Source: Polyporus tsugae
Taxonomy: Eukaryota > Basidiomycota > Agaricomycetes > Polyporales > Polyporaceae
DNA length: 64,000 nt
Reading direction: 5' to 3'
Assembly: GCA_024305745.1 (NCBI GenBank)
Contig: JAHRBS010000011.1
Span: forward strand, 248,001 to 312,000
Shown: in pieces, positions 29,866 through 40,337 of the stretch
How the letters are laid out: each line of letters starts with the position of its first letter
Position numbering within the stretch: the first letter of the stretch is position 1
Position numbers and translations under genes: made by a program
Notes under the pieces: generated by a model
Database searches by the model: none
What the model saw: only the letters and a program-made list of their open reading frames with translations
Told to the model about the DNA's origin: nothing

Positions 29866-32800
29866 ATGTCGAACGCGCTCTACACCGCCGTTACCAGCGT
29901 CCTCACGGGCCCCAACTACCTCGAGTGGGCCGTGACCATGGAGTCCTACCTCCTGGCACAAGGACAGTGGAAGGTCATCAATGAGTCTCGCCCCGCCACC
30001 GACGCTGACAAGCAAGCGGAATGGGACAAACTCAACGGCAAGGCCATGGGTAACATCCGCCTTCGCCTCGCTCAAAGCATCATCAGTGCCATCGCTAGCA
30101 AGACCACTGCCGCGGACATCTGGAACCACCTCAAGACGAACTACGGGAAGCCGGGCATCCCCATCGTCTATCAAGACTTCCGTGCCGCGATCAGTCTCAC
30201 CGTCCCCAGCGACTCCAATCCTATCCCAGCCCTCGACAAGCTCGAGGCGCACTTCCAGCGCCTTGATACCAACAAGTTCGACGTTTCAGAGCACGTCAAG
30301 GGGATGATGCTCGTCTCCAAGCTCCCTCAGTCCATGGATCCCGTCATCCAGGTCTACATCTCTGGCCTCAAGGATGACGCTGCTGGCCCTGCCATCAAGA
30401 AGATCACGCTCGCCGGCGTCCGCCAGGCCGTGATCATGCACTGGGAACAGCGCCAAGGACGTCACCAGTCGCGTAACAACGCCAACAAGATCAGCGCTGT
30501 CAAGCGCAAGGGGCCGGACCCCAACTTCCGTCAGCAGCAGCAGCAGCGCCCTCAGCGGCAGCAGCAGCAGCAGCAGCAGCAGCGCCCTGATGGGCAGCAG
30601 CAACAAGGTGGACGCTCTCGCGGCCGCCGCTCTGGACGTGGTCGTGGTGGACAGCCAGGTGCGCACCAACATGCGCATTTTGCCCATATGGTTGACGTGG
30701 TGCCTTTTGCCCACATCACTGACGTCCCAACCACGATCACCCAGGGCCCCAGCGGAGTGGAGGATCCGCGCGCTCTCATGCGCAAGCCCGTCCGCGCAAA
30801 GACAGGGGACAACAAGTACCCCTCGCTCACGTCTGCCATATCCCTCGCCGAGGAACTCGGCATCCAGCCGACGTTCGAGCGCATCCGCATCCTCGAGGAC
30901 CTCGTCCGACTCCAACAGGCCCCTCGCGCCCCGGAGGAACAGAACCGCGCGGCCTCGCCCGCGGCCACCCCACTCGCATCTTCATCAACCCGATCTCCGA
31001 CGATGAGTGGTGGCGACGACTTGCCCAGTGGCACCGAGGAGAGCAGCAGTTCGCAGTTCGAGGACTCGGACAGCGAGGAGGACCGCGCGCCCAAGCGCAA
31101 GCGCACCCTCAGGGAGCGCATGTCAGAGCGCACCCTAGAGGAGCGCCTCGCCCCTCTGGACGACCCGATGAACGAGCTGACGGACGACGAGGACGTCGTG
31201 TCGCTCGGCGTGGTTGAAGATGAAGTTGAATCTTTCTTCGATCAGTACTGGTCAGTCTATTCTTCTCCCCACAACAAGTTGTATGCTGACTTCGCGCCCT
31301 TAATGGCAGCTGATAATGTCGCAAGTCCCTCTTGTCGTGTAAACAGCCCGCATGTATCTGTAGCTATAGAGCAGAATACATGTCCTCACCACTCTTCACA
31401 TGCTAAGTGTGCGCGCTGTAAGGGAAAGAATAAGCAGATTGAACGGCAAGACTCGAACATGTGGATGCTCGACTCAGGAGCGTCAATGCACTTTACGTTC
31501 AACATGAGTGACTTCGCCGATTTCCGGTACTACAAAGTCCATCGACCGCTATACACAGCAGATGGGGTCACGTTCATGACTGGTGAAGGGACTGTCTTCC
31601 TAACTTTAGAGTCTGGAAAGACCATAAGGCTGATGAATGTCGCCTTGGTCCCAAATCTTACCAACAAACTTGTTTCAATGGGAGCATTACTCCGTGAAGG
31701 AATGAAAGCGCATGCATCGACCGCTAGTATCTCCTTCTACCAAGCAAATGAGCTTGTAGTCACGTTTCAACCACGAAACGTTGGTGACACTATTTATGTC
31801 ATCTTCACGCAGCCTTTACTGGCGCGAAACATGATCACAGCCTTTGAAGCTGTCGACTATGATACTCTACACCGTCGCTTAGGACACCCTTCGTGCGATG
31901 TGCTGAGACATGCTCGGAAACACACTGACAAGTGCCCGCATGTTGAGATTCCCAAAGAGGACTCGATTTGCCGAGGATGTGCTGAAGGCAAAATGCCATC
32001 GCAATCCCATCCGCTCGATCTTAGACGAGCGTCGAAACCTTTTGAGCTAGTCCACACGGACCTCAAAGAATTCCCTGTCCCTTCGTACCACAAACACAAG
32101 TACGCTATACTGTACTATGATGACTACACTTCACACGTGTGGACCGTCAAACTTCGTACCAAGGACACTGCCCTACAATCTACGCGACAATGGTTGACAT
32201 ATGTCGAAAACCAATATGGCGCGAAGGTGCAGAAATGGAAATCTGATGCTGGAGGTGAATTGAAATCAAAAGCCTTCACGAATATGCTCAAGGACAGAGG
32301 CATCGAGATTATAACCAGTGCACCACACATTCATCAACAGAATGGCCGTGCCGAGCGCATAATTCGTACGCTCATGGACAAAGGGGAGGCAATGCGACAC
32401 GACGCTTGCATACCTCAGTCCTGGTGGGAATTCTCCTTTGATCATGCTACACACGTCTATAACAGAACACCTATGCGTCGTCTGGAATGGCGAACCCCCT
32501 ATGAACTTCTATACGACTCCAAGCCAGACATTAGCCACCTACGCGTCTTTGGATGTGGAGCCTATGTCTTCTTGCCACCTGAAGTGCGGAAGAATAAACT
32601 ATCCCCCAAATCGGAGTTGATGGTTTACCTTGGCATCGGCGATGGAGGTCACAATTATAAGTTCATGCGCCTACCAAACAATGTCATCTTTACAGCTGCT
32701 CAAGCGCTATTTGATGAACATATGTTTCCGAAGTGTCCGCACGAGCAGAAGCGACAGAGGCAGCAGATTGCGCCCAATGAAGAGGAATCACAGGAATCCG

Positions 32801-33156
32801 CGGACCAAGTCCCCGCTCCTAAGAATCTCCCTGATGACGATGAGGAGCCACATCGTCCTCCCAAAAACCTTCCTTCTAAAAAGGACAAGGGCAAGGCGCG
32901 AGACGTTGCACCTTCTGCACCACCGGCTGAACTACCTGTACAGCGTACTTCACGCAGACAGACGCCGCGAAGTGTGCATAGCCCTGTGTTGCCGCAATCT
33001 CCTCCGGTTGAAAGATCTGGCGCGAGTTCTCCGCGACGATCTGGGAGAGAACGGAAAGTACCAGTTCGCGAAGGGAATGTCTATGGTGAATCACGACACC
33101 CTACAGACATTTTTCAAGGACATAGAGAAACGGGAATCGTGGAAGAAAATGGTTGA
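29866..33156 (+). CDS. copia Gag-protease-integrase polyprotein (copy 2)
   Basis: 1,096 codons, collinear with copy 1: Gag, Gln-rich and Arg/Gly-rich segments, protease D-S-G at 536-538, HHCC motif and integrase Asp732/Asp794/Glu830. It has Arg where copy 1 has Cys (ESRPATD, KLRTKD) and Lys for Gly in DKLNG, so copy 1 appears to be the mutated form. No stop or frameshift occurs before the conserved frame boundary. Confidence 0.95.
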   Translation: MSNALYTAVTSVLTGPNYLEWAVTMESYLLAQGQWKVINESRPATDADKQAEWDKLNGKAMGNIRLRLAQSIISAIASKTTAADIWNHLKTNYGKPGIPIVYQDFRAAISLTVPSDSNPIPALDKLEAHFQRLDTNKFDVSEHVKGMMLVSKLPQSMDPVIQVYISGLKDDAAGPAIKKITLAGVRQAVIMHWEQRQGRHQSRNNANKISAVKRKGPDPNFRQQQQQRPQRQQQQQQQQRPDGQQQQGGRSRGRRSGRGRGGQPGAHQHAHFAHMVDVVPFAHITDVPTTITQGPSGVEDPRALMRKPVRAKTGDNKYPSLTSAISLAEELGIQPTFERIRILEDLVRLQQAPRAPEEQNRAASPAATPLASSSTRSPTMSGGDDLPSGTEESSSSQFEDSDSEEDRAPKRKRTLRERMSERTLEERLAPLDDPMNELTDDEDVVSLGVVEDEVESFFDQYWSVYSSPHNKLYADFAPLMAADNVASPSCRVNSPHVSVAIEQNTCPHHSSHAKCARCKGKNKQIERQDSNMWMLDSGASMHFTFNMSDFADFRYYKVHRPLYTADGVTFMTGEGTVFLTLESGKTIRLMNVALVPNLTNKLVSMGALLREGMKAHASTASISFYQANELVVTFQPRNVGDTIYVIFTQPLLARNMITAFEAVDYDTLHRRLGHPSCDVLRHARKHTDKCPHVEIPKEDSICRGCAEGKMPSQSHPLDLRRASKPFELVHTDLKEFPVPSYHKHKYAILYYDDYTSHVWTVKLRTKDTALQSTRQWLTYVENQYGAKVQKWKSDAGGELKSKAFTNMLKDRGIEIITSAPHIHQQNGRAERIIRTLMDKGEAMRHDACIPQSWWEFSFDHATHVYNRTPMRRLEWRTPYELLYDSKPDISHLRVFGCGAYVFLPPEVRKNKLSPKSELMVYLGIGDGGHNYKFMRLPNNVIFTAAQALFDEHMFPKCPHEQKRQRQQIAPNEEESQESADQVPAPKNLPDDDEEPHRPPKNLPSKKDKGKARDVAPSAPPAELPVQRTSRRQTPRSVHSPVLPQSPPVERSGASSPRRSGRERKVPVREGNVYGESRHPTDIFQGHRETGIVEENG

Positions 33157-35251
33157 AGTTCGTGGAGAAACGAGTCGCTCTCGTACCGCGCCACCATCCA
33201 GAGATGAGAGGCTTCCCGGGCCTAGCTCTTCTCGATCACTTCCGCGATCACGCGATGAACCCGTACTCCATCCACCTTCGAAATGGACCACACCACGGGA
33301 GCCTACTCCCATGATCTCACCTAGTAGCAGCGACACTGAGGAAGAGGATGACTCTGGTCCCATACCGGAACCTATACCTGCAGAGCCAGTCCCTCCACCT
33401 CACTCAGGCGCTCCTAGTGAGCAAAGCTCAGAGGCACACTCGAACGAAAGTTCTGAGGAAGAAACTGATGATGAGGACGAATCATCTGAATACGAAGATG
33501 ATGATGATGAAGACGCGTCCTCAGAGGAAGTCGAAGATGCCCTGCGTGATCCAGACGGAACTGATGTGGCAGAACTATGCCGGGAAGGGGGAGCATATCT
33601 CATCCAATACCTTATTTCTAAGGCTATCCCACCAGACGATGAGGGGGAGAAGGCCTCGCCACTTAATGTGCGCGAATGGACCTTCCGTGATATCGCTGTC
33701 CTACCAAAGGATGAGCGAAAGGAGTGGTTCAACGCTTGCCGCGAAGAATTAGAGGCTCTTCGCAGGCGCGATGTGTATGACTTGGTTGACCGGCCCAAAG
33801 GGCAAAAGGTCGTCAAGAACCGCTGGGTATTCGACGTCAAAACTGACGGACGAAAGAAAGCCAGGCTTGTTGCGAAAGGCTTCTCCCAGGTCGAAGGCGA
33901 AGACTTCGACAAAATATTCTCCCCAGTTGTACGATTCGAGACAGTGCGTCTCATCACAGCATTAGCAACGCTCGAGGACTGGCATATCTCAGGCCTCGAT
34001 GTACGCAGTGCCTACCTATATGGCAAGCTGGACGAAGAGATATATATGGAGCAGCCAGAAGGGTTTCGCACACCCGGCACAGAGCACAAAGTCCTCAGAC
34101 TCAAACGTGCTCTATATGGGCTTAAGCAGGCAGGTTTAGCGTGGTGGCGCACCTTGTCTGAGTCCATGACATTGATGGGCTTTAAACGGCTCAGCAATGA
34201 TGCAGGCATATACATCTACAAACGCTCTGATGGAGCACTTGTAGTTGTTATCGTCTACGTTGACGATGCACTCTTTTGTGGGCGAAATAGGAAGCTCGTA
34301 GCTGAACTGAAAGCTCGCTTCATGAGAAAGTGGGAGTGTCGAGACCTTGGCGATGCCAAAGAGTTCTTACGCATGCGTATTACACGCAAAGGCAACGATA
34401 TCCACCTGGATCAATGCGCCTACCTAGAGAAAGTACTGGAACGTTGCGGCATGACTAACGCGCGACCAGCTACTACTCCGCTCCCAGCAGGTTACCAACC
34501 TGAGCCCAACAAAGAGCAATCCACACCAGAGCTTCGCTCTAGGTTCCAGACAGTCATCGGTTCCCTACTGTATATCATGTTAGGAACAAGGCCGGACTTA
34601 GCCTTCGCTGTGACAAAATTGTCCCAGTTTGCATCCAACCCATCTGAGGAGCACCTCAAGCGTGCACTCTATATCTGCCGCTATCTGGTTGGAACCAAGA
34701 ATTACTCCCTGGTTTACAAAGGCAAAGCTCAGACTGGCTTAGTTGCCGGTACTGACTCTGATTGGGCATCAGATCCCAACACTCGACGCTCGCAGACAGG
34801 ATTCTTCCTGAAACTAGCGAGTGGTGTTTTCTCGTGGACTTCACGTGCACAGAAAACAATTGCTCATTCCTCAACTGAGGCTGAGTATATGGCGATGAGT
34901 GATTGTAGTCGCCAAGTAGTCTGGGTTCGCAACCTACTTGCAGAACTCGGCTACTATATCGATCATATACCTCTTTCTGGAGATAACCAAGGGTCTATCT
35001 TCATTGCATCGAATCCAGTAACGGAGCCGAGGTCTAAACACATCGACATCCGCTATCACTACATTCGGGAGGTACATGAAAAGGGCATCGTCGACCTATT
35101 CTACATTGAAGGTGACGACAATCCCGCCGATATATTCACCAAGAACTTGGGAGTGACGAAATTCGTTAAATTCCGCTCTCAACTCGGGCTCCACTTTCCA
35201 CGGCCAGCTTATAGCGCCAAATCCGCTTTCGTACCCATGCCGAGTACTTAG
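33116..35251 (+). CDS. copia reverse transcriptase-RNase H (copy 2, intact)
   Basis: Entered from the upstream frame by the proposed +1 shift at 33112-33116, or from the ATG at 33149. An acidic, Ser-rich linker of about 170 residues precedes RT (NRWVFDVKTDG ... ARLVAKGF; YVDD), then the C-terminal RT segment DIHLDQCAYLEKVL that is broken in copy 1. RNase H follows (TDSDWASD; STEAEYMA) and the terminal PADIFTKNLG motif. It ends at TAG 35249-35251, directly before the polypurine tract. No disabling change was seen. Confidence 0.93.
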   Translation, partial: KDIEKRESWKKMVEVRGETSRSRTAPPSRDERLPGPSSSRSLPRSRDEPVLHPPSKWTTPREPTPMISPSSSDTEEEDDSGPIPEPIPAEPVPPPHSGAPSEQSSEAHSNESSEEETDDEDESSEYEDDDDEDASSEEVEDALRDPDGTDVAELCREGGAYLIQYLISKAIPPDDEGEKASPLNVREWTFRDIAVLPKDERKEWFNACREELEALRRRDVYDLVDRPKGQKVVKNRWVFDVKTDGRKKARLVAKGFSQVEGEDFDKIFSPVVRFETVRLITALATLEDWHISGLDVRSAYLYGKLDEEIYMEQPEGFRTPGTEHKVLRLKRALYGLKQAGLAWWRTLSESMTLMGFKRLSNDAGIYIYKRSDGALVVVIVYVDDALFCGRNRKLVAELKARFMRKWECRDLGDAKEFLRMRITRKGNDIHLDQCAYLEKVLERCGMTNARPATTPLPAGYQPEPNKEQSTPELRSRFQTVIGSLLYIMLGTRPDLAFAVTKLSQFASNPSEEHLKRALYICRYLVGTKNYSLVYKGKAQTGLVAGTDSDWASDPNTRRSQTGFFLKLASGVFSWTSRAQKTIAHSSTEAEYMAMSDCSRQVVWVRNLLAELGYYIDHIPLSGDNQGSIFIASNPVTEPRSKHIDIRYHYIREVHEKGIVDLFYIEGDDNPADIFTKNLGVTKFVKFRSQLGLHFPRPAYSAKSAFVPMPST

Positions 35252-35261
35252 CGAGGGGGAG

Positions 35262-35589
35262 TGTTGAGCGCGGCACTGCCAAGCGCTGGCAGCCAACATA
35301 GCCGCTAGGCTGTGACACCGCCATAGCGCCAGTTGTCACACATGCCAGATTACTCATAGCCTCGTCTATGATAATCACGCACAGCTCGACTGTGCACCGT
35401 GTATGCTACTGTACAGTTCTTATGTAATCTAGTAGTATATATACGGGCTCCCCAGACCCCCCAATACAGACAGTTCTTTACACCCTACCACCATCATCAC
35501 TTAACAAGCCTCAACAACCCCTCCAGGTGAGTATGCGGAGCTTCCGCTAGAGTTGCTGCCCGGTGTGGGCTTTGCCCCCGGGTTCAACA
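35262..35589 (+). repeat. copia copy 2 3' LTR
   Basis: 328 bp; by eye identical to the 3' LTR of copy 1, including the AGACCC and TACAG variants. Confidence 0.95.
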
Positions 35590-36060
35590 GATGCGCGACC
35601 GCTTGAGCTTCACGTTACCTGAGAGTTACTCGGTGCACGCCTTGCGCGCACTCAGCAACAACACGGAGGGTGGAGGGTGGAACTCGGTGGGGAACTCATT
35701 GAGGGAGTTGATCCGAGGCTCCAGTGGTGCTGCCCGCACTGCCAGATGATGATTGTGCTAGGGAGGAGGGTCGCGTAGGGGAGGTAGAATGTGAGGCGGA
35801 ATGTGATCTCGAGGCTGAGGCCGGGAAGAGGTCGGAGACATTTGGTTGGGGTGGGGGCCGGGCTGGGGAGTGGTGAGCATACACTTTCGGCGATTACGTT
35901 TTAGCGCACCTCTTGCGTCCGCGAGCGAGCTTCGACAATGTCCACTTGGATAAAAGTAATTCTGGTGTTCTGTACGGCATCGACGCTCTCAGGGGGCATG
36001 ACTACGAACGTGTTTCTGATGGGTCCCACGACTGGGAGGAAAAGCGCGGCGAGAGGCGCC
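35590..36060. other. right flank of copia copy 2, coding-like scraps only
   Basis: Starting at the LTR edge, a plus-strand frame reads MRDRLSFTLPESYSVHALRAL and soon ends. A minus-strand Ser/Pro-rich frame lies at 35696-35884. Neither matches the AAA-ATPase remnant on the left side of the element. Confidence 0.4.
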
Positions 36061-37008
36061 CTAGAATGAGGCATGTAGCAGGAGGTAGACGATTCCCGGT
36101 GCGACCCATTCCCGGTGTTCCATCATGCAATACAAAGCTTGTGGTTCGAGTTGTGGTTCGAGGCTGGCGATGCGTGCCAGTGTCTGCTTGTAGTGCTCGC
36201 GCATAGGAGGACCCCAAGGGACTTCAGCACATGGTCGTCTTCCTGTACAATCTGGATCTGGACAGGAGTTGAGGCTCTGTTCATACTCCTCAAGCCACTG
36301 GTCAGTATGACCAGCGCGGATACGAAGAAGGTGTACAGGCACTCACTGTGATCGGCTGGGAGTTCAGTTCCACAACATGCCTTGTTGAGGCACGGGTTGT
36401 CCCTGGCTTCGGTGCCCATGAGCTCCATGAGCTGCACCTGCTCGGCGGGGATGTCAGCCGTGCACGCCACCTTCTCATCTCCGGGAATTTGAACGCAGAC
36501 GACCAGAGCTGCATCTGTACACCGCGTCCATCTGCCAGCTTGGACACAATTACACCAAACTCAGAGCCGCAAATGGGGCCTGCGACTCACCTATTAATCG
36601 CATTTTGTTGCCGACGTTCTCCACGGGATCCCTGCAGTGAGGTGAGGTTGCCTATGCCCTGCTTGGGGGCGACGAAGTGGGAAGGCATTCAACCGGGTTC
36701 AGAGCTGCTCAGCGCCATCAAAGGAGTGTACGAGTTGGGAGGGGTCAGAGCTGGAGGTGTACACTCACCTCTGGTTGCTGAGAGGGTGGCCAGCTGACAA
36801 CTTGGGTTTCCGCGATGAACAGTGAGTTCATATGTTGCACAACGTGTATGTTGCAGTACCACAAAGTGAGAGATGGAACACTCCGAAATGAGAACGGTTC
36901 AGCGTTGGACGCTCCAGCGAGAGGATGGGGTGGGTTGAACGAAAATGTGATAATAACGTCATTAATGCCATTCTTGAGGTGAAACTGGCAAGAAATGTCG
37001 TGTGTCAC
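36061..37008 (-). CDS. uncharacterised multi-exon gene
   Basis: On the minus strand from ATG 37008 the first exon reads MTHDISCQFHLKNGINDVIITF and continues to PPSQQPE before a GTGAGT donor. Internal exon sequence includes AALVVCVQIPGDEKVACTAD, EQVQLMELMGTEARDNPCLN and, after another GTGAGT intron, STPVQIQIVQEDDHVLKSLG. Beta-strand-like alternation and a few Cys are visible, but no domain was recognised. The chain of in-frame exons with good donors supports a real gene; exon borders and the exact 3' end are uncertain. Confidence 0.45.
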
Positions 37009-37800
37009 TGGCCGCAGGATATGTTTGTCACAACCAAATAACAGGTCTGCTCACCAGTAATCGACCAGACCACTTTTCGTGATAGTGGCAACTTATCTGG
37101 TAGACCATAGACGCTCGGTGATGTCAGCATGTTTCTGTTCCCATTACGACTGCCAATTGATGCGTCCCACTCTCCTTGTCTACTCTTGGAACGTCCTCAC
37201 TGGCAGTCTCCTTCTCTCACAGGTCAAGGTGCGCATATATGCAACGTTGCAAACGGTTTGAACCTGTTGCACGTGAATCGACAGACACGTCACTTGGCTG
37301 CTACCTCATCTCTCCGGTTGCAAGTTCTGGTCGGCGTCCAGCATGTCTACACTGACGGCGACAACAGAAGGTTTATGTGGATGGACGAGACCGTGCCAGT
37401 GCCACCAGTGTCCGGTGAGCCCCTTTCGCTCACCTGTGTCTGCTGCTTACATTGATATATTGTCTGTTTCCTCCTTAGGCCGGCCATTTTCGCTCACATC
37501 GCTCGGACGGCGTGTTCTGGGCTGTCAGGGTCCCTCAGCAGCTGACAATGTAGCAATGTGCGGGACATCCATGGGCGACGGTCGCGACTGTTGGATACTG
37601 TGCTGGGTGCGTTGAAGATTGTTTCTCTGGTGCCAGAGAGTTTGGTCCTGATCGCTGGACACCAGCATGACTAAATCGGGAAGCTGGAAGTGGTGTATCT
37701 AAAAATGTATGCAAAAGTATGCAAACACCACTTTTGCCCATCCGGAAGTCCCCTGTGCTTCCTTCTGATACTTCCTGCAACCTCACGAAGCGATGGTACT
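37009..37800. other. no gene recognised
   Basis: Short plus-strand frames (for example 37343-37615) without recognisable features. Confidence 0.4.
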
Positions 37801-38480
37801 CGCGATTGGATGACCACGTTTGAAGGTCCAGATAGTGAAGCCATGAAGCCCTCTATTTGCTGGTGAGCAAACCTCGCCGTCCTCGTCCTCTGACGCGGTC
37901 AACCAATCCCTGACTCCCATCTCCATCTTCATCTCCATCTCCACTCCCAGACTCCCCGCTAGTGGACGAACTGGACTTCGAGCTGCTTCGGGATAATGCA
38001 GCTACATATAGATGGGATAATGGAATGGGCAAGTAGGCATAGTGGTGTTGGAGAGACATTGGAGGTGATTACGTGATCTATGCTCGCCGAAGTGGTCTCC
38101 CGGTTTGATACTCACTGTGCCCTGCACCCCAAGAGCATGCGTGGACGACCCGCCACTAGGCTTCTTGAAAGTGTTCTCCACGGTGAGATCCCATATGCCG
38201 TCTGGCCACCCTTCCGCAGAAATGGACTGAGAAAACGCTAGTATGTTCGGGAGGTCCGAATGACGCAGCCTGTCCAGGCCGGCCCCACACATGCCGCGGA
38301 ACCCACGGCTGTCGGTGCGCCGACGACTGCGGGGGAGGATGTTGCACCACCGACTTCTGCTGGTGAGAGCCCAGTTGCGTCTCTGAAGACGAATTGGGAT
38401 ACGCCACTAAAGGATTGCAGTGGTGAGTTCTTTCACCCAGTCGCAGGATGGCATAATACTCAAGCGGCCGTCACTAGGAG
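37801..38480 (-). CDS. uncharacterised gene with acidic Ser-rich C-terminal part
   Basis: Minus-strand exon-like pieces include SGVSQFVFRDATGLSPAEVG (about 38410-38350), then SQSISAEGWPDGIWDLTVEN ending at a GTGAGT donor near 38120. After an acceptor near 37999, a Ser/Gly/Asp/Glu-rich tail follows (SSSTSGESGSGDGDEDGDG) or, in another frame, GVRDWLTASEDEDGEV. The correct frame of the last exon is unclear. No domain was recognised. Confidence 0.35.
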
Positions 38481-38633
38481 CTTATCGTTCCTCTGCTGCC
38501 TGCGCCTCGCACTCTGCCGCCCGACTTCTCTTTAGGAAGGCTGAAGCAGACTGCGTCGCGGCTCTTTGTCGCTCTCGAACCAATGTATAGTCAGATCGCC
38601 GTGCCATTGCTTAAGCTGGCTACATGACGGGAT

Positions 38634-40127
38634 ATGAAGAGGAGCTTTGGATACCGTGCTGTTCGTGTCTCCTCGCAGCTCAAGATACGAGACCATTCGC
38701 TGACCAAGCCTTCAGCTGTACTGGATCCTTTGGTATCACGGCCTGCTGTTCTCCGCATGCGCTTCGGGTCTCCTGTACGAGCTTCTCCGCCGGAAGCTTC
38801 ATCCCTACTCCCAAGTCTGGCTGAGCTCCGGGCGCATTGGCGTACCATCGACCGTTCGCAAGTGTTCGGTGCACTACTCGCCACACGCTGTCTGCTGCTC
38901 CCGCTTTGGGTCTGCAGAACGTAAGGGGGACGACGTTTCCGGCCCCCATAGCGTATTGTTCAACGCTGGTGACACTGCGGAACAACAAGCAGAAGAAACC
39001 GATCTGAAACGTCTCAAGAAGTATGTCCGCCGCATCTGCAAACGACACCCATCTAACCCTACTTTAGCATCTTCCTTTGGCGTGAGCCTACGGCTTTGGT
39101 GATCTGTGGCGCTGTGAGTGTCAGGCAGGTTGGGGAAGCGCATGTGGTCAATCGCTAACGAGCCCCCTAGGTTATGTTGGGCGGGTTCATTCTTGTTACC
39201 TGCCCGATAACTGGCGAGGCTTGTTGGGCTTCTCGTCGGAGGGACCTTTTGGCACATCATACCTATTATGGCAGCGATTCCCGAATCGGAAAGACGTCAG
39301 TATGTCCCCCCGAACGCACTGGGTGCATGTGTCTGTACACTGACCTTGCATGCCTTTAGCCTCCCATCCCCGCTCTCTTTTGTCCCGAGCGACACTGACT
39401 ATGCTATGGAATTGATCTCACAGCGCGTCGCTCGGAGACTGCCTTTCAAAGCCAGGCGGAAGAGACCCGGAATGCAGTCTTCCGACTCGAGCATGCCTGA
39501 AGCCGAAGATTCTCAGGGAAGCAGCTCATCTGTCGACTGGCAGAAGGTCGGAGAGCGGATCGCCTCAACGAAAGAGATGGCAGGCGATTTCAAGGGGCTC
39601 TTCCATGAAGGGCAGGTCAGTAGCTTGCATGGAACCCTAAACCCGATGACGGACACTGACCGCACTGTGCGCAGTGGAAGAAGACGGAAAACTGGAAGGC
39701 GCTCAATCCGCTGGCACCCAAGGTCGTAACATCGCAGAACGGGGATGAGCCACGTATCGAAACACAGAGTATGTCCACCTGGCCTTCTCCACTTGCGCCG
39801 CACGCGAAGGGCGAGTTGCTGATGCAAACCGAACTTTCAGCGTTCCCGGCGACGATGAGATCACATGGGCCTGGTTTGATCACTTTGACGCCGACTTCGC
39901 TCTTCTTCACCTCTTTGCTGTCGCCGCAATCGGTGCTAACGGTCGAGTTGGCAGATATCACCGGTGTCAAGAAAATCACAATGACCAGGGGTCTCGAGGT
40001 CTGCTATTTGCACCAGCACAAACGGCACGGTAGAGGAACAGATGTCTCCTTCCAGCTTGTTGGTTCCCGCAGCGAGTTGTTCGCTCGTCTCGTGAGTTTG
40101 GGAGGGAAGAAGTGGGCCAAAATGTAG
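38634..40127 (+). CDS. GRAM-domain membrane protein, multi-exon
   Basis: The order of segments fits a fungal GRAM-domain family: an N-terminal LLPSLAELRAHWRTIDRSQVFGA block; a charged helix (EQQAEETDLKRLKKYVRR); a membrane-like LLVGGTFWHIIPIMAAIPESER; the block DYAMELISQRVARRLPFK; then, after an intron at 39616-39674 (GTCAGT...GCGCAG), WKKTENWKALNPLAP. The GRAM fold itself reads GPGLITLTPTSLFFTS, VELADITGVKKITMTRGLEV and GSRSELFARLVS, ending at TAG 40125-40127. GRAM domains bind membrane phosphoinositides or sterol-rich sites. Upstream exon borders and the start codon are uncertain. No clear lesion was seen. Confidence 0.7.
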
Positions 40128-40337
40128 ACGTATGCAGTCTATGTATGTCGTCTCGTGGACTGGTAAGGCGCTCTCTCTTTCTGCTTCTCAGAATCTAACA
40201 TCTTTCGATGACAGTACCAGTGCTTCAGTTGTACTTCGTATTGTGTGCAATTAGCTTCCTGCTCGATATGATGCGTCTTCCAAGAATTTCCCCGAAGCTC
40301 GATAAGACTTTCGTTCTGTCGGTGTCGCATCAAAGGA

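Larger units (their letters stand above)
29220..35589 (+). mobile_element. Ty1/copia retrotransposon copy 2 (6,370 bp), no matching TSD
   Basis: Full-length relative of copy 1 with both LTRs, leader intron, primer site and intact coding frames. The flanking 5-mers do not match: CAGTG (29215-29219) on the left, GATGC (35590-35594) on the right. Its LTRs differ from each other at about four positions, more than in copies 1 and 3, consistent with a recombinant origin. Confidence 0.97.
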
